64,000 nucleotides of DNA from Spongiibacteraceae bacterium (GTDB taxonomy: Bacteria > Pseudomonadota > Gammaproteobacteria > Pseudomonadales > Dasaniaceae): NCBI GenBank assembly GCA_028280715.1, contig JANQLG010000030.1, positions 1 through 64,000 of the forward strand, written 5' to 3'. Made by a program: the position numbers and the translations under genes. The notes under the pieces are model-generated. The model had not been told where the DNA came from. It saw only the letters and a list, made by a program, of their open reading frames with translations, and made no database searches. Below, piece after piece: positions 9,104 to 18,333 of this stretch. Position 1 is the first letter of the stretch. Each line of letters starts with the position of its first letter.

Positions 9104-9122
9104 GGCCTGTTAACAGGCCCTA
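9101..9122. terminator. perfect 22-nt palindrome spanning both convergent stop codons
   Basis: TAGGGCCTGTT (9101-9111) is followed directly by its exact reverse complement (9112-9122). The outermost TAG on each strand is the stop codon of the CBS gene (plus, 9101-9103) and of the DUF3301 gene (minus, 9120-9122). Any transcript across it carries a strong hairpin at the end of the coding region. There is no T-run on either side, so it could act as a bidirectional 3'-end stabiliser or terminator. Confidence 0.6.
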
Positions 9123-9437
9123 ATTCAAACGATGTGGCTCTAGCAGTATCTGCTCGACCCTATGCCCTAGTAAAATAATTTTGCCCGAATAACGTTCATT
9201 ACCTGTAGAGGTAAATTCAAAACCATAGGACCGCCACAACCTCAAGCTCCCTGCCTCATCACGCTTGATCCAAAACCCGTTCAACGCCAAGCCATCATCC
9301 AACAATTGCACCCCCATCTCACGACAGTAACGCTTGGTGGCCTGCATTGCCGATTGTTTAACCCCTTGGGCATTCCACCATAGCCATACCAGGCCTAAAA
9401 AGAGGGTAGCGATCAATACATCAGTCAGCGTAAACAT
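9120..9437 (-). CDS. DUF3301 family membrane-anchored protein
   Basis: This 105-residue protein starts with one hydrophobic helix (TDVLIATLFLGLVWLWWNAQG) typical of the DUF3301 family. The family core follows: CREMGVQLLDDGLALNGFW, LRLWRSYGFEFTSTG and ILLGHRVEQILLEPHRL. The family is common in gammaproteobacteria and its function is unknown. The short N-terminal anchor with the remainder cytoplasmic or periplasmic is inferred. It converges with the CBS gene and the coding regions are 16 nt apart. Confidence 0.85.
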   Translation of the reverse strand: MFTLTDVLIATLFLGLVWLWWNAQGVKQSAMQATKRYCREMGVQLLDDGLALNGFWIKRDEAGSLRLWRSYGFEFTSTGNERYSGKIILLGHRVEQILLEPHRLN

Positions 9438-9529
9438 ACTTTTCCCTTACAATCAGTCACTGCAATCAATCATTTTTACGTAGTAAATATCCAAAAAAAT
9501 GAAAATTTACTGTAATTTTATCGATTACT

Positions 9530-9544
9530 TGTAAATAAATTACA
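9530..9544. promoter_or_regulatory. HexR-like operator upstream of pykA
   Basis: TGTAAATAAATTACA is a 5-5-5 palindrome (TGTAA/TTACA) that fits the HexR consensus as I remember it (TGTARTWAWATTACA) at all but one position. HexR is known to control pykA and other central carbon genes in several gammaproteobacteria. A second imperfect palindrome GTAAT-N7-ATTAC lies just upstream at 9512-9528. Confidence 0.5.
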
Positions 9545-9664
9545 GATAATCGGGCTAATCAGTAGATTTATTGGCAGCATCGTTCATACTATTGCCCGAT
9601 TCTAGCGATAAACTTCGCCCCAAGCTTATCTACTTATTGTTCTACCACATATAAAAGGCATTCC

Positions 9665-11095
9665 ATGGTAAGAAGAACCAAAATTGTGGCCACCATCGGC
9701 CCGGCCAGTAGCAGCCCAGAGGCTATTGGCCAATTACTGGATAAAGGTGTCAATGTTTTCAGGCTGAATTTTTCCCACGGAACGGCGGATGAACACCGCC
9801 AACGTGCAGAAACTATTCGCCAGGTGTCCCAGCAGAAAAAAATCTATGCGGCTATTCTCGGCGATTTGCAGGGCCCTAAAATCAGGATTGCTGACTTACA
9901 CTGCGATGAACTGCCATTGGAGGATGGTGCCGATATCACCCTCACCACAGATGATACCAGTCAAAAGAGTGATCAATGCGTTATTGTTGGCTATAAGCCC
10001 CTGCCTCAATGTGTATCCGCTAATGACACCTTACTGTTAGATGATGGGCTCATCCAACTCACTGTTATCTCCGTTGACGGCAATGACGTTCATTGTCAGG
10101 TTAAAGTGGGTGGTATTCTAAAATCGCGTAAAGGGCTTAATCGCCTGGGCGGAGGCCTGTCTGCTCCAGCTATCACCGAAAAGGATCTCAAAGACATTGA
10201 GTTAGCCTCTGAGTTACACATGGATTATCTTGCAGTCTCCTTTCCCAGCTGTGCCGATGACCTTATCCCGGTAAAAGATAAACTGCATGAACTAGGAGCC
10301 GACATTCGCATTATTGCCAAAGTAGAGCGTGCTGAAGCCGTTGGCGATGACGACACCTTAAAAGAACTTATTAAGGCGGCAGACGGTGTCATGGTTGCTC
10401 GGGGCGACCTGGGTGTTGAAATCGGCGATGCCCAGCTCATTGGTATTCAGAAAAAAATTATTCGTCAGGCAAGACGTTGCAACAAGCCAGTTATCACTGC
10501 TACCCAGATGATGGAATCGATGATCAACAACCCGGTACCTACCCGGGCAGAAGTATTTGACGTTGCTAATGCGGTTCTCGATGGTACTGACGCTGTCATG
10601 CTATCAGCCGAAACGGCTACAGGAAAATACCCAACCAAAGTCGTGGCAGCGATGGCAAGTACCTGTCTCGGCGCTGAGCAACATCCTGATATTCGCCGAT
10701 CAAGCCACCGCCTTAACAGAAATATTGAACATATCGAGGAAATAATTGCGTTATCGGCAATTTATGCAGCTAATCACCTGAGCAACGTCACCGCCAGCAT
10801 ATGTCTGACGGAGTCCGGTAATACTGCGCTACTGATGTCCAGACTCAGTTCCGGTTTGCCTATTTATGGTATCTCCAGAAACTTGGAAGCTTGTCGGCGA
10901 ATGGCTTTGTACCGTGGAGTGGTACCTATTTACTATGATGTCACCCAACATGACGACATTTACCAATGCGCCCTAACAGTGGTTGCAGAAACAGGCGCCC
11001 TGCAAAAAGGTGATCGTGTTACTTTAACTAAGGGCGATATGATGGGGTCGTTAGGTATGACAAACACCTTAAAAGTACTTACCTATAATGGCTAA
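9665..11095 (+). CDS. pykA: pyruvate kinase (PykA type)
   Basis: The 476-residue protein converts phosphoenolpyruvate and ADP to pyruvate and ATP, the last glycolytic step. It begins RRTKIVATIGPAS, followed by the substrate-binding FRLNFSHG, the catalytic lysine segment IIAKVERAEA and the signature MVARGDLGVEIG near residue 242. A C-terminal regulatory domain is present. The segment GGGLSAPAITEKDLKDI resembles E. coli PykA more than PykF. AAAGG lies 7 nt before ATG 9665. It overlaps arfB by 8 nt, so the two are probably translationally coupled. The upstream HexR-like site suggests control by the KDPG-responsive regulator. Confidence 0.95.
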   Translation: MVRRTKIVATIGPASSSPEAIGQLLDKGVNVFRLNFSHGTADEHRQRAETIRQVSQQKKIYAAILGDLQGPKIRIADLHCDELPLEDGADITLTTDDTSQKSDQCVIVGYKPLPQCVSANDTLLLDDGLIQLTVISVDGNDVHCQVKVGGILKSRKGLNRLGGGLSAPAITEKDLKDIELASELHMDYLAVSFPSCADDLIPVKDKLHELGADIRIIAKVERAEAVGDDDTLKELIKAADGVMVARGDLGVEIGDAQLIGIQKKIIRQARRCNKPVITATQMMESMINNPVPTRAEVFDVANAVLDGTDAVMLSAETATGKYPTKVVAAMASTCLGAEQHPDIRRSSHRLNRNIEHIEEIIALSAIYAANHLSNVTASICLTESGNTALLMSRLSSGLPIYGISRNLEACRRMALYRGVVPIYYDVTQHDDIYQCALTVVAETGALQKGDRVTLTKGDMMGSLGMTNTLKVLTYNG

Positions 11096-11519
11096 AGACA
11101 ATATTCTGCCTGTCCGTATTCGTGGAATAACGCTTGATGAGAAAGACCTTGAATTTAACGCTATTCGATCACAAGGGTCAGGCGGGCAGAATGTTAATAA
11201 AGTATCAACAGCAATCCATCTACGTTTCAATATCCGCAATAGCTCTTTATCAGAAAGGGATAAAAGCAAGTTACTAGCCTTCAACGATCATCGCATTAGT
11301 AACGATGGCATCATTGTTATCAAAGCGCAAACCTACCGAAGCCAGGAAAAAAACCGACAAGAAGCCGTTGATCGATTACTCGAAATCATTTCACACGCCA
11401 CCGCCGTACAGAGAAAACGTTTACCAACCAAGCCAACCCGCAGCTCACAAAATAAACGCCTGGATAAAAAGGCCAAGCACAGTAAAACTAAAACGCTAAG
11501 AGCCAAGATCTCCATTTAA
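11088..11519 (+). CDS. arfB: alternative ribosome-rescue factor ArfB (YaeJ)
   Basis: This 143-residue release-factor-like protein has the catalytic GGQ motif in GSGGQNVNKVSTAIHLRF, a match to ArfB/YaeJ. It lacks the codon-recognition domain of RF1/RF2. The C-terminal tail is strongly basic (KRLDKKAKHSKTKTLRAK), as needed to enter the empty mRNA channel of stalled ribosomes. Length agrees with E. coli ArfB (140). The start ATG lies inside the end of pykA with an 8-nt overlap, an unusual pairing of glycolysis with ribosome rescue. Confidence 0.92.
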   Translation: MAKDNILPVRIRGITLDEKDLEFNAIRSQGSGGQNVNKVSTAIHLRFNIRNSSLSERDKSKLLAFNDHRISNDGIIVIKAQTYRSQEKNRQEAVDRLLEIISHATAVQRKRLPTKPTRSSQNKRLDKKAKHSKTKTLRAKISI

Positions 11520-11616
11520 CATTCCTGAACGAAATAGACTACACTAGACCCCTAATATATCGAGCGAATTACACCCTGAATAATTATTAGACAAAGATAG
11601 GAGTGCTTGAAAGGGC

Positions 11617-12885
11617 ATGACCAACCAGGATATTAACTCTATAGCCCAGCTTATCTCGCAGTATTCACCCTTCGATCAAATAGAAGAGAGTCTATTACTA
11701 GCTTTAGCTAAGGATATCCAAATCAAAAAGGCTGATAGCGGATTTGTTTTATTTAATGCCGGCGATTACGACACTGACGACTACTACTTACTCACCGGCT
11801 CCATAGAACTCAAAGCCAATGATGGCCGCAACAAAGAGGTTAGTGCTAAACACGAAAGCAGCCTATTCCCCATTGCTCGCCTGCGCCCAAGGATGTATAC
11901 CGCCACCGCGACATCTGAAATTCGTTATTTCATCGTTAGCGATACTGTTCTGGACGAAATACAACGGAGCCTTATCAAATCAAACAATTCGGTAATGGTC
12001 CAAGAAATGCAGAAAAAAGCGGGCGAAGATGGCCGTTCTTTAATTCATGAATTTGAACAGGAGCTGCATCACGGCCGTTTCGTTTTACCGAGCTTGCCAG
12101 AAGTTGCTTTCCGTATTCGCGAAATGATTGAACAACAGGACTGTAGCATGGAAGAGCTGGCCACCCTGGTCAATACTGATCCTGCCATCGCCGCTAAACT
12201 GGTTAAAGTTGCCAATAGCGTTATGTACCGAGGTGTCAGTACCTGTAATGGTACCGCCACCGCAATTTCAAGACTGGGTTTGATTACTACCAAACAACTG
12301 GTCACCAGCTTCGCTGTGTTGGCATTATTTCAAACACGATCCAATATGTTCGAAGAACATATGCGGCAATTATGGCAACAGAGTATTGAAGTTGCCTGTT
12401 ACAGTTATGCGCTAGCAAAAGAACTTCCCGGTTTTAACGAAGAAGAAGCAATGCTGGCAGGCTTAATTCACAACATAGGATCAGTTGTTGTACTAATCTA
12501 TGCTGATCGGTTTTACGATCTCGCCACTGATGAGCAACATCTTGATGCCGCCATTGAAAACTTAAGCGGTATGTTAGGAGAAAGAGTACTGCGCGAATGG
12601 GATTTTAATGAAGAACTGATCAGTGTGGCAAAGGACGCAAGAAACTGGCAACGCGATAGTGATCCAGAACTGTTTGATTATTGCGACCTCATTCAAGTTG
12701 CAACAATTTACGCGGTGCAACACTCTGACCTGGAAATAGACATTCCGGAAACCAATGACAACAACGCGCTCAACGCATTCAAAAAACTGGAACAGCGTCA
12801 GATCTCCGAAGAAACCACCAATCAAATGATTGACTCTGCTCAACAACAAATTGAGGAACTTAAACAAATTCTCAATAACAAATGA
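11617..12885 (+). CDS. cyclic-nucleotide-binding-like plus HDOD domain protein
   Basis: The first ~130 residues resemble a cNMP-binding fold (ALAKDIQIKKADSGFVLFNAGDYDTDDYYLLTGSIEL). An HDOD domain follows at about 160-350 (LPSLPEVAFRIREMIEQQD, VKVANSVMYRG, AGLIHNIGSVVVL). HDOD proteins are HD-like signalling scaffolds that usually lack the full metal-binding HD site; here the motif reads HNIG rather than HD. The N-terminal phosphate-binding cassette is not canonical, so ligand binding is uncertain. A Shine-Dalgarno AAAGGG precedes ATG 11617. It converges with rapA, with a 2-nt gap. Confidence 0.82.
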   Translation: MTNQDINSIAQLISQYSPFDQIEESLLLALAKDIQIKKADSGFVLFNAGDYDTDDYYLLTGSIELKANDGRNKEVSAKHESSLFPIARLRPRMYTATATSEIRYFIVSDTVLDEIQRSLIKSNNSVMVQEMQKKAGEDGRSLIHEFEQELHHGRFVLPSLPEVAFRIREMIEQQDCSMEELATLVNTDPAIAAKLVKVANSVMYRGVSTCNGTATAISRLGLITTKQLVTSFAVLALFQTRSNMFEEHMRQLWQQSIEVACYSYALAKELPGFNEEEAMLAGLIHNIGSVVVLIYADRFYDLATDEQHLDAAIENLSGMLGERVLREWDFNEELISVAKDARNWQRDSDPELFDYCDLIQVATIYAVQHSDLEIDIPETNDNNALNAFKKLEQRQISEETTNQMIDSAQQQIEELKQILNNK

Positions 12886-12887
12886 AA

Positions 12888-15854
12888 CTAGTCAGTTAGC
12901 ACTGCCACTCGAATTGCATCCAGTTTCATCTGCGCTCCCTGCAACAATGAATGCATTTGCTCAATAGATGCCGATAAGAAGGTTATCTCCTCTTGGCGAA
13001 TGTTCGGATTCACATCAGCAAGGGCTTTCATCCGCTGCAACTCACCGCCTTGTTGTGTTTGCATAGCATCGACTGCTTGCTGGACTAACTCGGGTGTATA
13101 TTCAGCAGCAAACTTTTCCGCACCAATAATCATACTGTTAATCGATGACCTGGCATGACGAATCAAATCCTGGGCACTTCGCTTTGGCACTTTTTGTCCT
13201 AGCTTACTGAAATGTGCAGGCGTAAGAACTTTACTCAAATTATTGCCATTACTATCAATCACCACTCTTACTGTAGTCAGTGGTAAGTAACGCGTTAATT
13301 GCAACTCATCGGGTGCAGTACAACGCAGTGTGAAAATAGCTTCCAGTAGAAGAGTTCCCGCCTTTAGCGGCGGTAACTTCATTGTACAAAATGCGGTATT
13401 GCCAAAATCACCATTCAGAATCATATCCATGGCACCCGTCACCATAGGATGTTCCCAACTTAGAAAATGCATGTCTTCTCGCGACAACGCTACATCTCTC
13501 GAAAAAGTTGCCGTAACACCATCATCAGGTAACGAAGGAAAATGATGAGTGAGCATATGATCACCAGGTCGCAACACAACACTGGCTGCACTGTGATGTT
13601 CCTGATCGACACCATATTGATCAAATACCTGCTCCATATAGGAAGACAACTCCTGACGCCGCTCTTCCTCCACCATTATTGCTACTAATTCATCGGCCTC
13701 CTGATGATTACAGGAATTCAATTCCAACAATTTGTCTCGACCTTTTTGTAAAATGTTCAGCGTCTCTTGCGTTTTTTCCTGTGTTTTTTCGATAAGCTGC
13801 TTCAAACTGTCCTCATCAGAAGGCTGTAGCAAACAATCGTGCAGGCTATTCTTAAAGGTCTCGTACAATGCCAATCCAGCAGGGCAAGTACGCTCAAAAG
13901 CATTAATCCCTTCGTGATACCAACGCAATAACACTTGCTGTGCACTGGTTTCATAAAAAGGAACATGGATATGCACTGTATTGCGCTGCCCGATTCGGTC
14001 CAGACGACCAATACGCTGCTCTAGCAAATCCGGGTTCAGTGGCAAATCAAATAACACCAGATGATGAGAAAACTGGAAGTTTCTTCCTTCACTGCCAATT
14101 TCAGAACAAATTAATACCTGCGCGCCCTCTTCCTGATCCGCAAAATAAGCTGCTGCCCTGTCACGAGCAACTAACGACAATCCTTCGTGGAATACCGATG
14201 AATGTACGCCCCCGCGTAAACGCAAATATTCCTCGAGAGCTAGCGCCGTTTCCGCTCGCGCACAAATAACCAACACCTTGTCACTACGATGTTGCTTCAA
14301 CCAGTTAACTAACCATTCCACTCTAGGGTCTTGGTTGATCCAGCTATCGCCCATTTGTAACTCTGGCATTAATTGCTGAGAGACATCGGCCGTTGCCTGA
14401 TCAGATAATATCTCGGGAGCAGTTAACGCATGAGATATTAGTTTCCGCTCGGGGAAGCCAGCCACGGATGATCGCGTATTTCTAAATAACACTCGCCCAG
14501 TGCCATGACGGTCCAGTAATTGATGAACTAGCGAATTAATTTCATTTTCCAGCTCTTCAGAGCCTAATGTTTCAGAACCAGTCTCTTGGCTATCAATTTC
14601 TATGTGATTCAAACATTGTCGAAGCGGTTCTACAGAGCTATCACCCAGATACTGCTGCAGTTGATCCAATAATTCTGGTTGTTGGGATAGGTGTTCACCG
14701 ACATCCTCGGCTAATAACGTTTGTACCAATTCGTTGACTGGCTGATGGTTTTTTTCTTCTTCAATAAAAAACTGCAAATCGTAATAACGATCCGGATCTA
14801 ACAAACGCAAGCGGGCAAAATGACTGGCCATCCCTAACTGTTCCGGTGTGGCTGTTAATAACAGTAAGCCTCTGGTCTCAGCCGCCAGTTTTTCGATTGC
14901 CTGATATTCAGTACTGGCTTGCTGCTCATTCCATTGCAGATGGTGCGCTTCATCGACAATCAACAAATCCCACTTGGCAGCTTGCGCCTGCTCTAGTCGT
15001 TGTTGATTGTTGGTAAGAAACGATAAAGTACACAGTACCAATTGAGCACTATCGAAGGGGTTATAATCGGATTCTTGACCCGCAGTCACTTCACCAAATT
15101 CGTCAAACTTTTCAAATTCTTCATCGCCTCGTTCTTCCAATCCTTGGCAGCGCTGCTCATCGAGGATAGTGAAAAATAGATTAAATCGGCGCAGCATTTC
15201 CACTAACCACTGGTGTAATAAGCTATCAGGCACCACCACTAAAACGCGCTTGGCGCGGCCGGTTATTAATTGCTGATGCAGAATGAGGCCGGCTTCGATG
15301 GTTTTCCCCAAACCCACTTCATCGGCCAATAAAACTCGTGGGGCGTAGCGATTACCGGCTTCACTGGCAATGTACAACTGGTGAGGCAATAACTGTACAC
15401 GTGACCCCAACAGGCCTCGCACAGCAGATTGCTGTTGGTGACGAATATGCTCCAGGGTTTCACAGCGTAATTCAAAGGCACGATTCTTATCGATTTGACC
15501 GGCAAACAGACGATCCTGCGGTTTACTGAATTGAACAAAACTATTGAGATCCAGTTCGGGAACAATATGCTCCTTACCCTGCTCGTCATTCCCTCGATAA
15601 ATCAGACAACCACTGTTGTCCATCACTTCGGTGATGGTTATCTGTATATCATCCTGAGAACTAATTTTTTGACCAACTTCATACTGCACGCGACTGATCG
15701 GCGCATTGGCCATAGCATAAGTACGGCGCTCACCTGCAGCAGGAAAACTAATCTCTACCCGTCGATTGCTGGCATCGACAATAATACCTAAGCCTAATTC
15801 TGATTCAGTGTTGCTAACCCAACGCTGTCCTGGGAAAAAACTGGTCTCTGACAC
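12888..15854 (-). CDS. rapA: RNA polymerase-associated ATPase RapA
   Basis: This Swi2/Snf2-type ATPase recycles RNA polymerase after transcription. The N-terminal tudor-like region begins FFPGQRWVSNTESELGLG, as in E. coli RapA. Walker A is LADEVGLGKTIEAGL and Walker B/DEAH is VDEAHHL. Helicase C-terminal motifs follow (ICSEIGSEGRNFQFSHHLVLFDLP; LDRIGQR). I prefer GTG 15854 (988 residues): E. coli RapA starts only a few residues before GQRW, and a GAG lies about 8 nt upstream. A TTG at 15878 would add eight residues. Confidence 0.93.
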   Translation of the reverse strand: MSETSFFPGQRWVSNTESELGLGIIVDASNRRVEISFPAAGERRTYAMANAPISRVQYEVGQKISSQDDIQITITEVMDNSGCLIYRGNDEQGKEHIVPELDLNSFVQFSKPQDRLFAGQIDKNRAFELRCETLEHIRHQQQSAVRGLLGSRVQLLPHQLYIASEAGNRYAPRVLLADEVGLGKTIEAGLILHQQLITGRAKRVLVVVPDSLLHQWLVEMLRRFNLFFTILDEQRCQGLEERGDEEFEKFDEFGEVTAGQESDYNPFDSAQLVLCTLSFLTNNQQRLEQAQAAKWDLLIVDEAHHLQWNEQQASTEYQAIEKLAAETRGLLLLTATPEQLGMASHFARLRLLDPDRYYDLQFFIEEEKNHQPVNELVQTLLAEDVGEHLSQQPELLDQLQQYLGDSSVEPLRQCLNHIEIDSQETGSETLGSEELENEINSLVHQLLDRHGTGRVLFRNTRSSVAGFPERKLISHALTAPEILSDQATADVSQQLMPELQMGDSWINQDPRVEWLVNWLKQHRSDKVLVICARAETALALEEYLRLRGGVHSSVFHEGLSLVARDRAAAYFADQEEGAQVLICSEIGSEGRNFQFSHHLVLFDLPLNPDLLEQRIGRLDRIGQRNTVHIHVPFYETSAQQVLLRWYHEGINAFERTCPAGLALYETFKNSLHDCLLQPSDEDSLKQLIEKTQEKTQETLNILQKGRDKLLELNSCNHQEADELVAIMVEEERRQELSSYMEQVFDQYGVDQEHHSAASVVLRPGDHMLTHHFPSLPDDGVTATFSRDVALSREDMHFLSWEHPMVTGAMDMILNGDFGNTAFCTMKLPPLKAGTLLLEAIFTLRCTAPDELQLTRYLPLTTVRVVIDSNGNNLSKVLTPAHFSKLGQKVPKRSAQDLIRHARSSINSMIIGAEKFAAEYTPELVQQAVDAMQTQQGGELQRMKALADVNPNIRQEEITFLSASIEQMHSLLQGAQMKLDAIRVAVLTD

Positions 15855-16105
15855 AAACAATCTCAAACTGTATAACAATTCATTTCAGCACACGGCCGGG
15901 AAGACACTCCATGCACGAACTCTATACACAAACGTTACGCACGAAATGTGGCCGCGGATGATAAGGGGTTACAGCTTGCGGAACAAGTCTCTAGCAAATA
16001 CTAACCATCCTAATGGAATGGTCTACAATCTCACTACTGGTTTTATCAACACTTTCGAAGGGTTATGCTTGGGACATCCAAGCAATTAAAGAAGAAATAT
16101 ACCGC

Positions 16106-17068
16106 ATGCCAGAAAACCTCGCCGAACAAATGCAGCAGCTGTATCGCCAATTTGGAAATATTGCCGGCATTACCATTGAATTGCATAAAGAATTGCTCGC
16201 CATCAAGGTAGAAAATCAGGCAGCATCAGCGCTGATCTTTTTACAGGGCGCACAACTAGTCCATTACCAACCGGTAGACGATAAGCCAGTTATCTGGTGC
16301 AGTCCTTTATGTGATTACCGGGAAGGCACTCCGCTTAGAGGCGGTATTCCGATCTGCTGGCCCTGGTTTGGTGATCTAACGAAGAATCCGGACCCCGTAC
16401 AAAGCAGCATCGACGCAACAAGTTCCGTTCAAGCACACGGCTTTGTTCGCAACCGGCCATGGCAACTGACCAATGTTGAAGCAGTGAACCCAACATTAAC
16501 CAGGATCAATTTTTCACTGCAATTAGAAACACAACAAGAAAAGCTATGGCCCTACGCAACTAGTCTAGAATTACAATATACAATTGGAGAAACACTGTCC
16601 TTACAGTGTGACATCACTAACAATGATGCTCAGGCAGTATCCTTTAGTGGTGCACTGCACAGCTATTTCTCTGTAAGTGAAATTGACCAAATCGCCGTAC
16701 AGGGTATTGATGGTTTAATATATATTGATTGCCTGGATGACTGGAATCCGTACCAGCAACAACAATCACTGCTTATCAATCGCGAAATCGACAGAATTTA
16801 CCATGGTAAAACCGATGACATTTCAATTATTGATAAGAACTATCAGCGTGTTATTAACATCTCAAGCGAAGGAAGCAACAGTGCAGTGATATGGAATCCC
16901 TGGCAAGACAAAGCCAAGCGATTATCGCATTTTGCTGAGGATGCTTTTCGAGAAATGCTATGTATAGAAACAGCCAATGCTGATAAGGACTATAAAACCC
17001 TGCAATCTGGAGAATCCCACCAGCTTGGAGTCACTATTTCGTCAACAAGGATTACTACAAGCCATTAA
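16106..17068 (+). CDS. D-hexose-6-phosphate mutarotase (YeaD-like)
   Basis: This galactose-mutarotase-fold protein interconverts alpha and beta anomers of hexose 6-phosphates. Family landmarks are FLQGAQLVHYQP, TPLRGGIPICWPWFGDL, the histidine in AHGFVRNRPW and in ALHSYFSV, and the C-terminal glutamate in MLCIETANA. Starting at ATG 16106 gives 320 residues, close to E. coli YeaD; the longer open frame upstream has no family similarity. The next gene, nhaA, begins 3 nt after the stop, so cotranscription is likely. It is divergent from rapA across a ~250-nt gap in which I see no further gene. Confidence 0.88.
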   Translation: MPENLAEQMQQLYRQFGNIAGITIELHKELLAIKVENQAASALIFLQGAQLVHYQPVDDKPVIWCSPLCDYREGTPLRGGIPICWPWFGDLTKNPDPVQSSIDATSSVQAHGFVRNRPWQLTNVEAVNPTLTRINFSLQLETQQEKLWPYATSLELQYTIGETLSLQCDITNNDAQAVSFSGALHSYFSVSEIDQIAVQGIDGLIYIDCLDDWNPYQQQQSLLINREIDRIYHGKTDDISIIDKNYQRVINISSEGSNSAVIWNPWQDKAKRLSHFAEDAFREMLCIETANADKDYKTLQSGESHQLGVTISSTRITTSH

Positions 17069-17071
17069 AGC

Positions 17072-18277
17072 ATGAATACCAATACCACTGACAATAACTT
17101 GCTAAGCCCGATTAAAGATTTTTTAAAACTGGAGAGTGCCGGCGGTATTTTATTAGTACTGGCTACCTTTCTGGCCCTCCTGTTTGCCAATTCACCACTC
17201 AACACTATATACAGTGGTCTGCTTGAAATTCCAGTTGCCATTCAGTTTGGACAATTAGAAATAGCCAAACCACTATTCCTGTGGGTTAACGATGGCCTAA
17301 TGGCAGTGTTTTTCTTTTTAGTAGGGCTCGAATTAAAGCGCGAATTAGTTGATGGCGAATTATCTCACCCCAGTAAAATTATTCTTCCAGCAGTAGCTGC
17401 AGTAGGAGGTATGGCCGTACCCGCTGCGATTTACAGCTGGTTTAACTGGAACGATCCCGTTGCCATGCAGGGCTGGGCTATCCCAGCCGCAACCGATATT
17501 GCTTTCGCGCTTGGCATTCTGACCCTGCTGGGTAATCGCGTTCCCACAGAATTAAAAATTTTCCTGGTTTCTCTGGCCATCATTGACGATATCGGCGCCA
17601 TTATCATCATTGCTATTTTTTACACCGCCGATCTATCTATTACGTCTCTTGTTATCGCAACACTGTGCGTAATCACATTAGCGGTAATGAATATTCGCGG
17701 TGTCGACCACCTGCCACCTTATATCCTAATCGGCATTGTGCTGTGGGTATCAGTTCTAAAGTCAGGCGTTCACGCCACCTTGGCAGGTGTGGCATTAGCT
17801 TTCTTTATTCCTTATCGTGCCAAAAATGGCAGCTCACCAGTGCAAAATTTAGAACATGATTTACACGGCACTGTGGCATTTTTTATTCTGCCGTTATTTG
17901 CCTTTATGAATGCAGGCTTGGTGATTAATGCCGATGCCATCGCCCAATCATTCACCGCCATCCCTCTGGGGATAGCCATGGGCTTATTTTTTGGTAAGCA
18001 AGTCGGTATTTTCGGTTTTTGCTGGCTGGCAGTGACGCTAAAGCTAGCTCCTCCCAGCGCTATTCCCTGGCGACAAATTTACGGGGCTTCTATCCTTTGC
18101 GGAGTCGGATTCACTATGAGCTTATTCATCAGCTCACTGGCCTTTGAGCAAACAGGTGAGGATTATCTGGCCATTGACCGCATGGGGATTTTAATGGGCT
18201 CGTTTCTTTCTGCCATTGTCGGGTATTGTTATATGTGGCTGATATTGCCTAAAAAGCATGAAATAGCCGAGCCTTGA
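17072..18277 (+). CDS. nhaA: Na+/H+ antiporter NhaA
   Basis: This 401-residue inner-membrane antiporter exports Na+ (and Li+) in exchange for protons. The conserved ion-binding pair of adjacent aspartates is present in [18 protein letters not shown], and the other family blocks are [15 protein letters not shown] and [17 protein letters not shown]. About twelve membrane helices are predicted by eye. The N-terminus ([20 protein letters not shown]) is typical. It follows the mutarotase gene with a 3-nt gap. Sodium handling fits a marine habitat but is not specific to it. Confidence 0.95.
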   Translation: MNTNTTDNNLLSPIKDFLKLESAGGILLVLATFLALLFANSPLNTIYSGLLEIPVAIQFGQLEIAKPLFLWVNDGLMAVFFFLVGLELKRELVDGELSHPSKIILPAVAAVGGMAVPAAIYSWFNWNDPVAMQGWAIPAATDIAFALGILTLLGNRVPTELKIFLVSLAIIDDIGAIIIIAIFYTADLSITSLVIATLCVITLAVMNIRGVDHLPPYILIGIVLWVSVLKSGVHATLAGVALAFFIPYRAKNGSSPVQNLEHDLHGTVAFFILPLFAFMNAGLVINADAIAQSFTAIPLGIAMGLFFGKQVGIFGFCWLAVTLKLAPPSAIPWRQIYGASILCGVGFTMSLFISSLAFEQTGEDYLAIDRMGILMGSFLSAIVGYCYMWLILPKKHEIAEP

Positions 18278-18300
18278 TGAAATGGTCGCTAAGTAAAATA

Positions 18301-18333
18301 ATCACTCTTTAAATTTATTCATTAAAGAGTGAT
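18301..18333. terminator. 12-bp hairpin between convergent nhaA and dinB
   Basis: ATCACTCTTTAA (18301-18312) and TTAAAGAGTGAT (18322-18333) are exact inverted repeats with a 9-nt AT-rich loop. The right arm overlaps the last codons of dinB. Its placement between two 3' ends fits a bidirectional terminator, although the T-runs are short. Confidence 0.6.
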
